Part shown: positions 8,568 to 16,690 of the stretch, piece after piece
How the letters are laid out: the number at the start of each line of letters is the position of its first letter
Numbering within the stretch: the stretch's first letter is position 1
Origin: Polyangium fumosum
GTDB lineage: Bacteria; Myxococcota_A; Polyangia; Polyangiales; Polyangiaceae
DNA: 64,000 nucleotides
NCBI RefSeq assembly: GCF_005144585.1
Contig: NZ_SSMQ01000015.1
Location: forward strand, 1 to 64,000
Reading direction: 5' to 3'
Translations under genes and position numbers: made by a program
The notes under the pieces: generated by a model
Databases searched by the model: none
What the model was told of the DNA's origin: nothing
The model's input: the letters and a program-made list of their open reading frames with translations, nothing else

Positions 8568-10735
8568 ATCGATTGCTTGTTTGCTGGATCGTGGCGTTCG
8601 TCCTTCTCGTGCCTGCGCATGCGCGGGCAGGCACACCGTACAGCGTGCACTGGGAGATGCTCCAGGAGAGCAACTCTTGCGAGGATGCCCGGCTGAACAT
8701 GCCCGGCGGTGCGTATTTCCACGCGAACCGGATGCCGCTCGCGACGTTCGAGGTTCCGGGGGCCTACACTTCGATCCCCAATGGCCCGAAGAGCAACGTG
8801 GCGGAGGCGCCGTTCGACTCCGTGCTCCTCCGCATGGGGACGAACGAATTCACCTTCGGCATCCAGAACGCCAAGGGCAACGATACCTGCGTCCACCAGC
8901 AGAACTTCGTGACGCTCGTCTCGATCCCGCTCGGGATCCAAAAGCCTCTCTTCAACGTTCGACGTGATGGGACCGCCTTTCGCGGCAGCACGCAGGTCGG
9001 GCTCGCGCTTTCGGAGATCAATCCGCCGCTCGCGCGGGACATCGCGGTCCTGGAGGTCGAGATCGCGGCGGAGCGGAAATGGCTTATCGAGAATGCATCG
9101 AAGGCCGCGAACCTCGCCGAGAGGCTCGATTTGCTCCAGCAGCTCGACACGGAATTGCACGATCTCGTGTCCCGGCCGCTCGACGAGATCAGCGAGGCGG
9201 ATCTCGATGCGATCCTGGAGCGGTATGGGGACGTGGTCGATGAGGCCACGCGGGCCGCGCTTTCGCAGCTTCTTTCCGACCTGAAGAAGAGCGTTCAGGA
9301 TTTGAAGGACGAGCTTGCGAGCTTGCTCGAACATTTCGGCGCGCAGGCGGACGCGGTGGCGGATCTGGTGACGGGCGAGGCGCGGGCGGCCGGGTTTTCG
9401 CCGGATGATCCTTGGGAGTATTCGCTGACGTCGTCCGAGGTGCCGTGGGTGGAGGTGCCCGACGTCTCGGGCACTGCGGGGGCGTTCGAGCCGGGGCAGG
9501 ATCCTTATGCGGCGTATGCGGATGCGGTGATCGAGGCGCTTTCGCAGGACGTCGAGGGCGGCAAGGTGGTCCTGCGCGGGGACTTCGTGACGAATGTGCG
9601 GGCGTGGCGGTCGAATACGGCGGCGATCGAGAAGGCGCTGGCCGCGCGGGTGAGTGTTTCGCAGGTGGAGACGAGCGCGTTCTTGCAGGCGCAGATTCGC
9701 GTCACGGAGTACGTGCGGCAGTACATGGATGCGTCGGATTGGTTCCTGGATTCGCCGATCCCGCCGGATGTCCGGGCGCAGGTGGATGGCGTTCTGAAGA
9801 ATGCTTTCGCCGAGATGGCGGAGCAGATGAAGGAGAGCCTCAATGGTTGGGAGGCGATCGCGCTCGGGCCGGAGAAGGGCTCCTTCATGGAGACGGTACG
9901 GGCATTTGCCGGGGCGATGTCGACGGTCGGGGAGGGGGCGGCTGCGTATGCGGAGGTCATGCAGACGCTGGTGCATGCGTCGTCGCGGATTGCGATCGGG
10001 TTCGTGCCGTATGCGGGGCCGGCGCTCGATCTCTGCGAGGCGGTGACGGGCAAGTTGTTCTGTTTGCCCGGAGGAACGGATCTGTCCACGGAGGAGCGGG
10101 TCGGCTCGGCGGTGGGCTTCGGGTTCGGGCAGATCACGAAGGCCTGGGCGGGGATCAAGGCGGCCGGGGTCAAGCCGGGGGCCAAGATCGTCGCGGCGGG
10201 GGTGCTGAACCTGGGGGAGGAGTTTGCCCAGGCGTTGCGGGGGAGTAGGATCGAGCAGTGGAAGGGTCTACGTCATGCGGTAACGAACGAGTCGATGAAC
10301 GAGTTCGAGAAGAAGGCCGGTCTCTTCTTGATGAAGGACAAGGGGCACGGCATGCTCGGAGTCGGGGACGGTGGGGTTAGGAAGGTGCTGAAGATCCCCA
10401 AGCATTCGGATCCACACAAGAACAATGGCATGGCCGCAGACTTCCTTTCTCTCACGAGCGACGGAAAGCTGGTCCTCAGCGAGGCCAAGGGAATTGTATC
10501 CGATACCGGAGCCGTCGACGTGAACAGGGCGGCGGACCAGTTGAGCAACGCAATGGAGCACGCAGCCAAGCTCAACCTCGCCAATGACGTGGAACGCGTG
10601 CAGATCATCATTCCAAAGGGGGCAAAAGTCAAGGGCGACTGGAGCGTGAAGGATGGTTACCTGCGAACAGGCAAAGGGGAACCGGTAACCGTGCCGGGCA
10701 AGCCAAACTTCTTCGTTCGGGTGGTGGAGATATGA
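8564..10735 (+). CDS. Secreted multidomain protein with nuclease-like C-terminal tip (putative polymorphic toxin)
   Basis: A 723-residue exported protein. A classic Sec signal peptide (MNRLLVCWIVAFVLLVPAHARA) is followed by a Cys-containing domain, a long coiled-coil-like region (about 170-290) and a helical region. At about 474-500 lies a hydrophobic SRIAIGFVPYAGPALDLCEA segment, which resembles the pre-toxin regions that precede toxin tips in polymorphic toxins. After residue 560 the composition becomes less GC-biased, and the tip contains D626 and E640-A-K642 (LVLSEAKG), a PD-(D/E)xK-like arrangement. The stop overlaps the ATG of the next gene, the usual position of an immunity gene. Toxin activity and nuclease fold are inferences; no catalytic family was matched. 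Confidence 0.65.
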   Translation: MNRLLVCWIVAFVLLVPAHARAGTPYSVHWEMLQESNSCEDARLNMPGGAYFHANRMPLATFEVPGAYTSIPNGPKSNVAEAPFDSVLLRMGTNEFTFGIQNAKGNDTCVHQQNFVTLVSIPLGIQKPLFNVRRDGTAFRGSTQVGLALSEINPPLARDIAVLEVEIAAERKWLIENASKAANLAERLDLLQQLDTELHDLVSRPLDEISEADLDAILERYGDVVDEATRAALSQLLSDLKKSVQDLKDELASLLEHFGAQADAVADLVTGEARAAGFSPDDPWEYSLTSSEVPWVEVPDVSGTAGAFEPGQDPYAAYADAVIEALSQDVEGGKVVLRGDFVTNVRAWRSNTAAIEKALAARVSVSQVETSAFLQAQIRVTEYVRQYMDASDWFLDSPIPPDVRAQVDGVLKNAFAEMAEQMKESLNGWEAIALGPEKGSFMETVRAFAGAMSTVGEGAAAYAEVMQTLVHASSRIAIGFVPYAGPALDLCEAVTGKLFCLPGGTDLSTEERVGSAVGFGFGQITKAWAGIKAAGVKPGAKIVAAGVLNLGEEFAQALRGSRIEQWKGLRHAVTNESMNEFEKKAGLFLMKDKGHGMLGVGDGGVRKVLKIPKHSDPHKNNGMAADFLSLTSDGKLVLSEAKGIVSDTGAVDVNRAADQLSNAMEHAAKLNLANDVERVQIIIPKGAKVKGDWSVKDGYLRTGKGEPVTVPGKPNFFVRVVEI

Positions 10736-11889
10736 GTGGCGTGACGTTTCACGCGTGGTGCGACGCGTCGGTGAAAGTGGATGCATTCACAGCGGCGATT
10801 CGACGGCTCCTAGGGGATGATGCTCGCTGCACACCGCGGCCGCCGACACCGGGCGATGGCCGTTGGACGGGGTGGACCGACGCGCCCGTGACGGAGGTCG
10901 TCGAGCTCCTTAGAACGAAGTTCACTGCCAAATCAGGAGCCGTGCTATCGGGTACGGGGCACGGTTCATCGGGCGAGAAGTTTTGGCTGCGCATGGAGTG
11001 CTACGGTGCCGACTACAGCAGCGGAACGTGGAGACCCGAGGTATTGCTCGGCGGAGACTTGCCAGGATTTCCGGACCTCGAAGGGGAAGACAGGGATCAC
11101 TACGAGGTCGTCTTCCCCGGCGGAGAGCGCTCATGGCCCGGCGAGGCTGCATACGCCGCCTTGTATCAGCAAGCCATCTGCGAGCACGCCTTGCTCTGCA
11201 TCTGCGCGCCGGACGAAAGCAAGCGAGTGACGGCAGGGGGCATGTCCTCCGGACGCTGGTATGCCCCCCTCGAGATCGCTGGGACGTACCACCTCGATGG
11301 CAACGTCGCGCGGGATCTCGTTCTCTCGTGGATGTACATCCATGAAGGGGAACGGATCGAGCACGTCGCGGGTCTGCCCATGGATACGCTCGCGGCGCGC
11401 ATCGAGGCGGCGCCCAAGGGAACGCGCATCGGCGTCGCGACGAACGCCAAGCACCGCACCGAGCACATCATTATCGACAGGGAGGCGACGAGCACGAAGC
11501 TCGGTTGGCCCCTGCATCCGGGGGCGCTTCGTCGGGGCCCGCGGAAGAGGCTGCCGACGGACGTGGAGTTGAGCCGCGAAGACGTCCTCGCGGCACTCCA
11601 GACGCCGCCGGCCGTGCTTCTTGAAGCGCTGGAGGCTTCGGCGGTCCCCGACCAGGACTGGCTCGACGCAGAGGCCATTGCGCGCGCGATGATCGACGCC
11701 GAAAAAAAAGGCGAGGCTACGAGCGAGATTTATTGGCCCGACGGGACGCACGTGCAGTTCCTCAAGCACCACGCCCCCTACCACGTCCGCCGCCTCCCGA
11801 ACGGCGGCGTCCTCCTCGCCACGCACCCCTACCGCACCCTCTGGCAGCTCTGGGCGGATGCCCTTCTCCTCCTGGGAATCCGGACCTGA
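10732..11889 (+). CDS. Candidate immunity protein for the upstream toxin-like protein
   Basis: A 385-residue, signal-less, acidic protein with no family that I recognise. Its ATG overlaps the TGA of the upstream secreted protein (ATGA at 10732-10735). Codon use in its first two thirds is less GC-biased than in neighbouring genes, like the toxin tip just before it. The N-terminal half has scattered Trp/Tyr and Asp/Glu residues; the C-terminal part contains IYWPDGTHVQFLKHHAPYHV and a hydrophobic end (ALLLLG). A cytoplasmic, acidic protein coupled to a secreted nuclease-like protein fits an immunity role, but position is the only support. At 385 residues it is large for an immunity protein, so a chaperone/adaptor or second effector is the main alternative. 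Confidence 0.55.
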   Translation: MSGVTFHAWCDASVKVDAFTAAIRRLLGDDARCTPRPPTPGDGRWTGWTDAPVTEVVELLRTKFTAKSGAVLSGTGHGSSGEKFWLRMECYGADYSSGTWRPEVLLGGDLPGFPDLEGEDRDHYEVVFPGGERSWPGEAAYAALYQQAICEHALLCICAPDESKRVTAGGMSSGRWYAPLEIAGTYHLDGNVARDLVLSWMYIHEGERIEHVAGLPMDTLAARIEAAPKGTRIGVATNAKHRTEHIIIDREATSTKLGWPLHPGALRRGPRKRLPTDVELSREDVLAALQTPPAVLLEALEASAVPDQDWLDAEAIARAMIDAEKKGEATSEIYWPDGTHVQFLKHHAPYHVRRLPNGGVLLATHPYRTLWQLWADALLLLGIRT

Positions 11890-11907
11890 CGCAGGCAGCC
11901 AGTCCAT

Positions 11908-12113
11908 CGACCCCAAGCCCGGTCCGTCGACCCCCAAGCCCGGTCCGTCGACCCCCAAGCCCGGTCCGTCGACTCCCAAGCCCGGTCCGTCGACCCCCAA
12001 GCCCGGTCCGTCGACCCCCAAGCCCGGTCCGTCGACTCCCAAGCCCGGTCCGTCGACTCCCAAGCCCGGTCCGTCGACTCCCAAGCCCGGTCCGTCGACT
12101 CCCAAGCCCGGTC
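11908..12113. repeat. 21-bp tandem repeat, 10 copies
   Basis: Ten near-identical 21-bp units with core AAGCCCGGTCCGTCGAC lie head to tail, differing mainly by ACCCCC versus ACTCCC just before the core; the first unit is slightly degenerate and the last one changes to GGTCGGTAC. Because 21 is a multiple of three, all frames stay open. One plus-strand frame reads STPKPGP repeated and the minus-strand frames read LGVDGPG or DRAWES repeats. None of these frames has a convincing start or a recognisable domain outside the repeat. It lies between the end of the candidate immunity gene and the convergent ferritin-like gene. Copy number probably varies between strains. Confidence 0.9.
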
Positions 12114-12187
12114 GGTACGGTCAGGCAAATCACGCGCTGCCCCAAAAACGCGGGGGATCAACGGCGAACCAGGGGGGCACGTTTCCA

Positions 12188-13345
12188 TCACGCGGGAAGT
12201 GGCGCTCGCCAAGGCCCCCTCGACCCCGGCGCTGCGCTCCGGAGCAACACCCCCGCCGCGGGCCCCACCACCTCCTCCATCGCCCGCGCCGTCGCCTCCA
12301 CGAGCGCCGCGCCTGCGAGCCGCCCGTGCCGCGCGAGCCGCGGATCCCCCGCGCCGTCCGCATCCACCACGCCCGCGTGCCCGAGGCCCGCAAAAACCTC
12401 CTCCACCGCCGCCCGCACCCGCTCGCCGCCCACGCGAATCGCCCACGCCACCGTGCGCCACGCGAGCTCCGCGTGCCGCGCCTCGTCCGCTGCGATGCCG
12501 GCGAGCACCTCGGCGACCGCGGGATCCTCGGCCTTCATGCATTGCTCTGCCGCGAGCACCGCGGCGATCGTCTCGCCGATGCACCCCTCTTTTGCGGTGC
12601 GCGCCGCGATCGACGCGAGATCCGCCACGACCTCCGCCGCGCCTCCAAAGGGGAACGCCCCTGGCGCCACGGGCTCGCCTGCATACGCGCTCGCCAATGC
12701 AAAGCAGAGACGCGCGTGCCGCACCTCGTCGAGCGCCGCGTGGTGCGCCTCTTCCAGAAGCTCCGCCGGCGCGCCCACGGCGAGCAGTTCCAGCGCGAAG
12801 CGCCCGAATGAGGCCACGGACGCGTGCTCGAAGAGCGCGTCGCGCGTCCATTCCGCCGCGAGCGCCGCGCGAAGGTCGGGCTCGATGCCCGAAACGTCCG
12901 GTCCGATCGGTTTCTTCGCGCCCCACCCGCCGTCCCCGCGGCCCCGGAGCGCGAGCGCCGTGCGGGCCACGTCGTCGACGAGGTACGGCCGCCCCTCACA
13001 ATAGGGAATGAACTCGGTGGCGTAGCAGCATTGGCCGTTCTTCAGCGTCCCGTCGCTTTTCACCGTGTGGTTCGCGAAGAACGCTGCATCGAGCCGCGTC
13101 TTCGCGTCGTCCCGCGACGGGCACACGAGCGGATCGACGCTCCCGCCGCCACCACCGCCACTGCCGCCTGCGCCTGCGTCCTCCGGCGGCCAGTCGAGGC
13201 ATCGCTCGGCGACCACGGGCTCGGAGTTGTCAGGGCAACTCGTGCTGAAGAAGCATCCAGAGACGGCGGCGCCCGCGGCCGGGAGCGCGAGCAGGGCAAA
13301 AAGACGATGGGCGAGCGAGCGGCGGAAGACATGCGCAGGATTCAT
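12188..13345 (-). CDS. Ferritin-like domain lipoprotein
   Basis: A 385-residue exported protein. The N-terminus is basic, then hydrophobic, ending in lipobox VSGC, and a Gly-rich spacer (GAGGSGGGGGGS) follows. The C-terminal half is a four-helix ferritin-like bundle. EHASVASFGRFALELLAVGAP supplies the first Glu, EEAHHAALDEVRHARL the E-x(n)-DExRH pair, and later helices carry EGCIGE and DEARHAEL. These are the diiron-type ligand patterns of ferritin-like/rubrerythrin families. A GGAGG site precedes the ATG at 13345. The next upstream gene on the same strand encodes a second ferritin-like protein, so the two may be a functional pair. The reaction (metal storage or diiron oxidase) cannot be told. 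Confidence 0.8.
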   Translation of the reverse strand: MNPAHVFRRSLAHRLFALLALPAAGAAVSGCFFSTSCPDNSEPVVAERCLDWPPEDAGAGGSGGGGGGSVDPLVCPSRDDAKTRLDAAFFANHTVKSDGTLKNGQCCYATEFIPYCEGRPYLVDDVARTALALRGRGDGGWGAKKPIGPDVSGIEPDLRAALAAEWTRDALFEHASVASFGRFALELLAVGAPAELLEEAHHAALDEVRHARLCFALASAYAGEPVAPGAFPFGGAAEVVADLASIAARTAKEGCIGETIAAVLAAEQCMKAEDPAVAEVLAGIAADEARHAELAWRTVAWAIRVGGERVRAAVEEVFAGLGHAGVVDADGAGDPRLARHGRLAGAALVEATARAMEEVVGPAAGVLLRSAAPGSRGPWRAPLPA

Positions 13346-13483
13346 CGAGGCCTCCGTAGGGGGGTTCCCATGCGTGCCGGGGCCGAATGCACGGCACGTG
13401 CCCTCCGCATGCGCGCCCGAATTCGAGGCGCCGCCGCCCGCCGCCCCCTGACAATCACGTCACGGCCGTGGCCCAGCCGCCCG

Positions 13484-14791
13484 TTATCCGCGGGCCGATA
13501 GGAAGGCCTGCGCCGTCTTCCGTGCCAAACCCAGGTTCTGCTCCCACGAGGCGTTGATGTCCTGCGGCCCGATCCTTCCATAACCCCGCCACGCGGCCGG
13601 CTCCGCCTCCGGCGACGCTTCCCGCGCCGGCCCCTCCGGCGACGCCGCCACGGCCTCGCCCAGCGCCTCGCGCACCGGCCTTCCTCCCTCGGAGAGACAC
13701 CATTGCACGACCCGCCACCCGAGCTCCGCGTGCCGCGCCTCGTCCGCCGCAATCACGCCGAGCGCCGCGCCGATGCCCGGCGCCTTCGCTCCCCTCGCCT
13801 GCCTCCGCGCCCGCTCGGCCGCGGCGCCCTCGCCGAGGCAGCCGTCTTCCCAGGACTCGACGCATAGACGCTGAAGCTCCCGCGCTCGATCGAGCCCCGA
13901 CCGCCGCGGCGGCGGGAGCAACTCGGGCGCGAGCGTCCTCGATGCGAGATCCCCTGCGATCGAAGCACAAAGCTCCGTGTGCCGGACCTCGTCGGCCGCC
14001 GCGGCGAGCGCCCGGTCCACGAGGTCCCGCGGCGCGCCCACGGCCGCGAGATCCCGCGCCAATGCGAGGAACGCCGGGATCGAGGCGCATTCCCCCCGCG
14101 CGTCGTCCTGCCAGGCCGAGACGAGCGCGGACCGCGTCGGCTCGTCGATCCGCCCGCCGCGCTCGCGCCCGCGGCGCGGGGCTCCGGCGACGCCCGGCAA
14201 AACGTAGCGACCGTCCACGCGCAAAGGCCGCCCGATGATACACAGGCCGGGCTCGCCGTACATGGGCGGGAAGTGGGCTCCCGCGGTGATCGTGAATTCC
14301 GGTTTTCTCTCGTCGCCCGGCCAGGGAATCGTGCCGCGGAAGCCGAGGTCGACGATCCCGCCGCCGATGGCGCCGAGGCCCACGTGGATCCCGTGGCCGC
14401 CCGGGTGCAGGTCGGAGAGCGCCGTGCGATACGTCCAGCCCACCTCGGCGTTCGCGCCGATCCCGGGATTCCGAAGGTCCGCTCCGCCGTGGAGGCCCGC
14501 GGCGAACCGGCCCGCGGACGAGAAGTTGAGCCAGGAGGCCTGCGCGAACGCGCCGACGGCGCCGCGGGGCCCGGAGAAGCAGCTCACGTTGCCGGCGAAG
14601 ACGAGCGAATACCGGACGTCGAGGCCGAGGCCGAAGTTGAGCTTGTCGCCGAAGCTCAGGGACAACATGAGCCCGGGCGAAACCCAGTGGATGTTATCGT
14701 CGGCGCGCGCCTCGCCGGGGGCCAAGAGGATGGCGGCAGCGCCGAGCGCGCAAAGCGTGGGACCAAGACGAGAAGAAGACAAGGAACCCAT
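13484..14791 (-). CDS. Exported barrel-like protein fused to a ferritin-like domain
   Basis: A 435-residue protein with a Sec signal peptide (cleavage near GEARA-DD). Residues about 25-190 are rich in alternating hydrophobic/Gly residues (LMLSLSFGDKLNFGLGLDVRYSLVF), like an outer-membrane beta-barrel or outer-membrane-associated beta domain. Residues about 215-400 form a ferritin-like bundle with ECASIPAFLALARDLAAVGAP, AAADEVRHTEL and AADEARHAELGWRVVQW. An SD GGAGG lies 5 nt before the ATG. It is separated by 138 bp from the ferritin-like lipoprotein gene downstream and shares its motif spacing, which points to duplication of the bundle. Fusion of a barrel-like domain to a diiron-type bundle is unusual; its role is unknown. 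Confidence 0.7.
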   Translation of the reverse strand: MGSLSSSRLGPTLCALGAAAILLAPGEARADDNIHWVSPGLMLSLSFGDKLNFGLGLDVRYSLVFAGNVSCFSGPRGAVGAFAQASWLNFSSAGRFAAGLHGGADLRNPGIGANAEVGWTYRTALSDLHPGGHGIHVGLGAIGGGIVDLGFRGTIPWPGDERKPEFTITAGAHFPPMYGEPGLCIIGRPLRVDGRYVLPGVAGAPRRGRERGGRIDEPTRSALVSAWQDDARGECASIPAFLALARDLAAVGAPRDLVDRALAAAADEVRHTELCASIAGDLASRTLAPELLPPPRRSGLDRARELQRLCVESWEDGCLGEGAAAERARRQARGAKAPGIGAALGVIAADEARHAELGWRVVQWCLSEGGRPVREALGEAVAASPEGPAREASPEAEPAAWRGYGRIGPQDINASWEQNLGLARKTAQAFLSARG

Positions 14792-14953
14792 GAGGACCTC
14801 CAGGGCTCATGGTAACGGAAGTCGCTCACCTTTCCCAGTGGGCCGGACGTTTGCACCCTTGACGCAGCCGGGGACGCGCGATTCCATGGAAGGCCTCGAC
14901 GCCGGGGAATCTCCCCCTGCGCCGAAAAACCCTTGCCTTGGATTGGAATCACC

Positions 14954-16429
14954 ATGCAACGACGACGAATGTCTTCCACGGACACGATCCCTCGCTCGCT
15001 TTGTCCCCTCGCCTTCGTGCTCGCGCTCATGCCTGTCGGGTGCGGTAGTTCTTCGACCGGGGCTGAGTTCCTCGGGGCCACGCCGGGGGGTGCCCAGGAC
15101 ATGGGGCTCGCGCGCAGCATCATCGCGTCCGGCGGCGTGCCGACGCTCGACGATTTCACCCCCGAGGGCCTCTACTCCGAACACGACCTCGCCCTCGCGG
15201 CCCCCGCGCCCTGCGCAAAACCGCTCTGCATCAACACGGCCGCGGGCCTCGATGTCGGCCTCGACGACGACAAGCGCGACCTCTTCGTCCAGCTCGGCAT
15301 GCAATCGAACATCCGCGAGGACGAATTCGTCCGCAAGCCGTTGAACCTCGGCATCGTGATCGACACGAGCGGCTCGATGGACGGAAACCTCTCGCACGTG
15401 CGCGAGGCGCTGCACACGCTCGTCGACAACCTCCGGCCCGACGATCGCGTGGCGATCGTGGAGTTCGCTGCGAGCGCGAACACGATCCAGGCATCGACGC
15501 CCGTCTCCGACAAGGAATCGCTGCACGAGGCGATCGACGAGCTCACGACCGGCGGCTCGACCTCGATGGAGGAGGGCATGATGCTCGGGTATGCCGTGAT
15601 CGACGAGCACGTGCAGCCCGGCACGCTCTCGCGGCTGATGGTGTTCACCGACGCGATGCCGAACGTCGGCGCGACCGACGCCACGAGCTTCCAGTCGATG
15701 GTCAAGGCGGCCTCGGCCCTCGACATCGGCTTCACGTTCTTCGGCTTCGGCGCGAACTTCGACGCCTCGTTCGTCGACCAGATCGGCCACCTGCGCGGCG
15801 GAAATTATCGATTCGTGGGCGCCGAGGACGTGAAGCCGATCTTCGAGGAGGAGCTCGATTTCCTGGTGACGCCCATTGCGTACGATCTCCGCGTCTCCAC
15901 GGCGGCGGCTGAGGGGACCGAGGTCTCCACGGTCTACGGCGTGCCGCAGCTCGGCGAGCACGGCAGCGGCGAGCTCTTCGACGTGACCACGGTGTTCCTG
16001 AGCAAACGCAAAGGGGGCATCGTGCTGCGGCTCGACGGGACGAACCTGGAGCCGCTCGTCTCGGGCGAGGCGATCGAGGCCGGCACGGTGGCGATCGAAT
16101 ACACGACGCCCGAAGGCGCCGTCGAAAAGGACACGCTGCAAATGCGCTTGCCCTTCCAGACGCTCCCGGGGCCGGCGGACGCGCTCTTGCCGACCCCGCA
16201 CATCGCGCGGACGCTCGCCGTGACGAACGAATACCTCGTGATGAAGCGGCTCTGCGGGGATTTCCACGCCAATAGCCTCGACCCCGTGGACGGGGCCGCG
16301 CGGCTCGAACAGGCGATCACGCGGCTCACGAGCGCCGACGCGGCCCTCGCCGACGAGAACCTGAAGCGGGAGATCACCCTGCTCCAGAAGCTCGGGCAAA
16401 ACCTCGGCCTCGCCGCGGGGACGCCATGA
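14954..16429 (+). CDS. von Willebrand factor A domain lipoprotein
   Basis: A 491-residue lipoprotein (lipobox MPVGC). The vWA domain starts near LNLGIVIDTSGSMDGNL, which gives the MIDAS motif DTSGS, and continues with RVAIVEFAASANTIQ, a TGGSTSMEEG loop that supplies the MIDAS Thr, and FTDAMPN. A beta-rich C-terminal region follows with a helical end (ITLLQKLGQNLGLAAGTP). Such proteins act as metal-dependent adhesion or scaffold modules on the cell surface or in the periplasm. A TTG 21 nt upstream and an ATG 15 nt downstream are alternative starts, and none has a clear SD. The last codons overlap the next small lipoprotein gene (ATGA at 16426), so the two are probably co-expressed. Confidence 0.85.
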   Translation: MQRRRMSSTDTIPRSLCPLAFVLALMPVGCGSSSTGAEFLGATPGGAQDMGLARSIIASGGVPTLDDFTPEGLYSEHDLALAAPAPCAKPLCINTAAGLDVGLDDDKRDLFVQLGMQSNIREDEFVRKPLNLGIVIDTSGSMDGNLSHVREALHTLVDNLRPDDRVAIVEFAASANTIQASTPVSDKESLHEAIDELTTGGSTSMEEGMMLGYAVIDEHVQPGTLSRLMVFTDAMPNVGATDATSFQSMVKAASALDIGFTFFGFGANFDASFVDQIGHLRGGNYRFVGAEDVKPIFEEELDFLVTPIAYDLRVSTAAAEGTEVSTVYGVPQLGEHGSGELFDVTTVFLSKRKGGIVLRLDGTNLEPLVSGEAIEAGTVAIEYTTPEGAVEKDTLQMRLPFQTLPGPADALLPTPHIARTLAVTNEYLVMKRLCGDFHANSLDPVDGAARLEQAITRLTSADAALADENLKREITLLQKLGQNLGLAAGTP

Positions 16430-16689
16430 ACACGCGCATGGGAAAACGGCTCTTCGGCGCGCTCGTGCTCGCGTGTCTGGCCATGGCCGGCTGCTCCGAC
16501 GAGGGGCAAAGGTCCTGCCCGAGCGATTTTACGTGCGCGGATCTCGTGACGAACACGTGCGGCGAGGACGGCGCTTGCGGGAGCTCGCAGAGCTGCGCGT
16601 CCGCGAAGAAGCTCGAACAGGCGGGTGATCGGGGCGCGTGCGAGGCCGCGTGGTGCTCGCTCGGCGAGTCGTACAAGGAATGCGACTGA
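16426..16689 (+). CDS. Small Cys-rich lipoprotein
   Basis: An 87-residue protein with a lipoprotein signal (GKRLFGALVLACLAMAGC). The mature part is only about 60 residues with 8 further Cys residues (CPSDFTC, NTCGEDGACGSSQSC, GACEAAWC, ECD), so several disulfides are expected in the periplasm or at the surface. The start overlaps the stop of the vWA lipoprotein by 4 nt, which indicates a coupled pair; it could be a ligand or partner for the vWA module. No family is recognised. It converges on the MFS transporter gene with a 1-nt gap between stop codons. Confidence 0.8.
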   Translation: MNTRMGKRLFGALVLACLAMAGCSDEGQRSCPSDFTCADLVTNTCGEDGACGSSQSCASAKKLEQAGDRGACEAAWCSLGESYKECD

Positions 16690-16690
16690 T

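Noticed and set aside
11858-12811. Possible STPKPGP-repeat protein on the plus strand
   Set aside because: Beyond the tandem repeat the frame is the shadow of the ferritin-like lipoprotein gene; no SD or signal is present, and every frame is open here because the unit is 21 bp.
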